This document shows positions 13,262 through 14,412 of a stretch of DNA of 14,412 nucleotides, one piece after another. Below the pieces are notes generated by a model. The model saw nothing but the letters and a program-made list of their open reading frames with translations, did no database searches and was not told the DNA's origin. The translations under genes and the position numbers were made by a program. The stretch is taken from contig JAKJDA010000032.1 in NCBI GenBank assembly GCA_022706165.1, positions 1 through 14,412 of the forward strand, in the 5' to 3' direction. Each line of letters begins with the position of its first letter. Position 1 is the stretch's first letter. Origin of the DNA: Candidatus Hydrogenedentota bacterium. GTDB taxonomy: Bacteria; Hydrogenedentota; Hydrogenedentia; Hydrogenedentales; SLHB01.

Positions 13262-14412
13262 GGGGCGGCGCTCCATGCGGTGTGCCGGGCGATGATTTCA
13301 TTGACGCGGGCCGTGGCGGCGTCGAGGGCTGCTTGCGGGGAGGCGGTGCGGCGCAAGGCCTTTTCGACGGCGATGTCGAGTTCGGTTTGGAACTCGAACA
13401 CGAAGGGCACGCGCGGCATGTAGAAGATGTGCGGCAGGGCTTTGGCGAATTCGGATTGCGCCGGCATGCTTTGGAAGCGATCCGTTTTCAGCAGGGACGC
13501 GCGCGATGGGATTTGGCCGCCGTCGCACCAGTCCAACGCGTGGTTCGAGAGGTAGGCGATGAATGTCCACGCCGCGCGCGTGGCGGCATCGTCGAGTCCT
13601 TCGCGCAGGCACAGGACATGCGATCCGGCCCATGCCGCTGGGAGCGGGCCGATCTGCGGCATGGGGGCCGCGCCGTAGTCGAGGTCTTGTTGGCGCCGCA
13701 GATCGCCGAGCATGTAGATACCTTCAAACGCGATGCCCACGTTTCCCTGGCGGAAGCCGATCCACGAGTCGTAGGCTTCCGGCGGCGGGGCATAGCGGTG
13801 TTTTTGGACGAGGTCGACGCAAAACTGCAGCGCGGCGACATTTTCAGGCGCGTTCAAGGCGCATGCGGAATAATCGGGCGTGAAGAAGCGTCCGCCCCAT
13901 TGCTGCATCAGCGTGGCGGCGTTGGTGCGCAGCCAGGTGAACACCATGCCCCATGTTTGCGGGTCGCCGTTGGGCTTTTTGGCGGCGGTGAGTTTCGCGA
14001 GGGCATCCATGAATTCGTCGCGGGTGCGCGGGGGAGCGGCCTCGCCGTGGGCGTCCACAATGCCGCATTTCCGGAACAGGGTTTTGTTGTAATACATCCC
14101 GAGGGGATGTACGTCGAGCGGCACGCCAAAGTGTCTGCCCTGGCGTTCCGTGGCGGCCCAGACATTGGGCAGAATGTCGGAGGCGTCAAGACCGTCTTGC
14201 CCCGCGCAGAGGTCGTCGATGGGACGGACGAAGCCCGCGCGGGCGAAGCGTTCGATGTTGTCTGCGTGGAGGATGAAAACTTCCGGCGCGCGTTTTCCCA
14301 GGCCCGCCACGAAGAGTTTGTTGTAGTACGTGCCCCAGTCCATGCGATGCATGCGCACCTGGATGCCGGGATGTTCGGCATTGAACTTTTTCACTATTGC
14401 GAGTATGGTGCG
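13258..14412 (-). CDS. Extracellular solute-binding protein of the sugar ABC transporter, 5'-truncated by the window edge
   Basis: This is a family 1 solute-binding protein that should capture a sugar or oligosaccharide in the periplasm and deliver it to the two permeases that follow. The frame is open to the right edge: codons before the first possible start (GTG at 14394) read R-T-I-L-A-I, continuing a normal family sequence into VKKFNAEHPGIQVRMHRMDW, so the start and signal peptide lie outside. About 384 residues are visible. Family features include PEVFILHADNIERFARAGFV, GVPLDVHPLGMYYNKTLFRK, the domain-crossover region with WGMVFTWL, and VGIAFEGIYMLGDLRR. The stop overlaps the permease start. 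No residue pattern tells me which sugar is bound. Confidence 0.93.
   Translation of the reverse strand, partial: RTILAIVKKFNAEHPGIQVRMHRMDWGTYYNKLFVAGLGKRAPEVFILHADNIERFARAGFVRPIDDLCAGQDGLDASDILPNVWAATERQGRHFGVPLDVHPLGMYYNKTLFRKCGIVDAHGEAAPPRTRDEFMDALAKLTAAKKPNGDPQTWGMVFTWLRTNAATLMQQWGGRFFTPDYSACALNAPENVAALQFCVDLVQKHRYAPPPEAYDSWIGFRQGNVGIAFEGIYMLGDLRRQQDLDYGAAPMPQIGPLPAAWAGSHVLCLREGLDDAATRAAWTFIAYLSNHALDWCDGGQIPSRASLLKTDRFQSMPAQSEFAKALPHIFYMPRVPFVFEFQTELDIAVEKALRRTASPQAALDAATARVNEIIARHTAWSAAP

Noticed and set aside
1..14412. CRISPR arrays, tRNA or rRNA genes, insertion sequences, phage genes
   Set aside because: I looked for regularly spaced repeats, cloverleaf-like segments, transposase or integrase motifs and found none.

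Overview
The window is about 14.4 kb of G+C-rich bacterial DNA, densely coded, with short intergenic gaps, ATG/GTG starts preceded by purine-rich Shine-Dalgarno sites, and a lipobox-type lipoprotein. I cannot place the organism from sequence alone. The eukaryote-like formate-THF ligase, the small twin-CxxC protein and the G-rich palindromic intergenic repeats fit an uncultured lineage of PVC, Hydrogenedentota or similar type, but that is a guess.

Left third (+ strand, 1-4770): the 3' part of a formate-tetrahydrofolate ligase gene (fhs), then folD, a 126-aa protein with two CxxC pairs, and an asparagine-synthase-like amidoligase whose glutaminase nucleophile is absent. fhs and folD supply and interconvert one-carbon units on tetrahydrofolate. 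The gaps after fhs and after folD each hold a copy of the same composite palindromic element, about 150 bp: two tight hairpins flanking a pair of long-range complementary arms.

Middle (- strand, 10845 down to 4762): an NTF2/SnoaL-like lipoprotein with a convincing promoter, then an orphan DPPY-type DNA methyltransferase. Next, behind a second possible promoter, comes a YhaO-like metallophosphoesterase coupled by a 4-nt overlap to a YhaN-like SMC/Rad50-family ATPase. They are followed by a cysteine-rich protein with three membrane segments and a 35-aa single-span membrane protein. YhaO and YhaN probably form a membrane-associated relative of the SbcCD/Mre11-Rad50 DNA-end-processing nuclease. 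The last small gene runs convergently into the end of the asparagine-synthase-like gene with a 9-bp overlap.

Right end (- strand, 14412 down to 11565): a CUT1-type sugar ABC importer, with a partial solute-binding protein and two permeases overlapping by 4 nt and 1 nt. No ATPase gene is in view.

The most interesting points are the paired composite palindromes, the eukaryote-like Fhs beside FolD, the degenerate amidotransferase next to the twin-CxxC protein, the methyltransferase/YhaO/YhaN/membrane-protein neighbourhood, and the overlooked 35-aa gene. Nothing here proves a new system.
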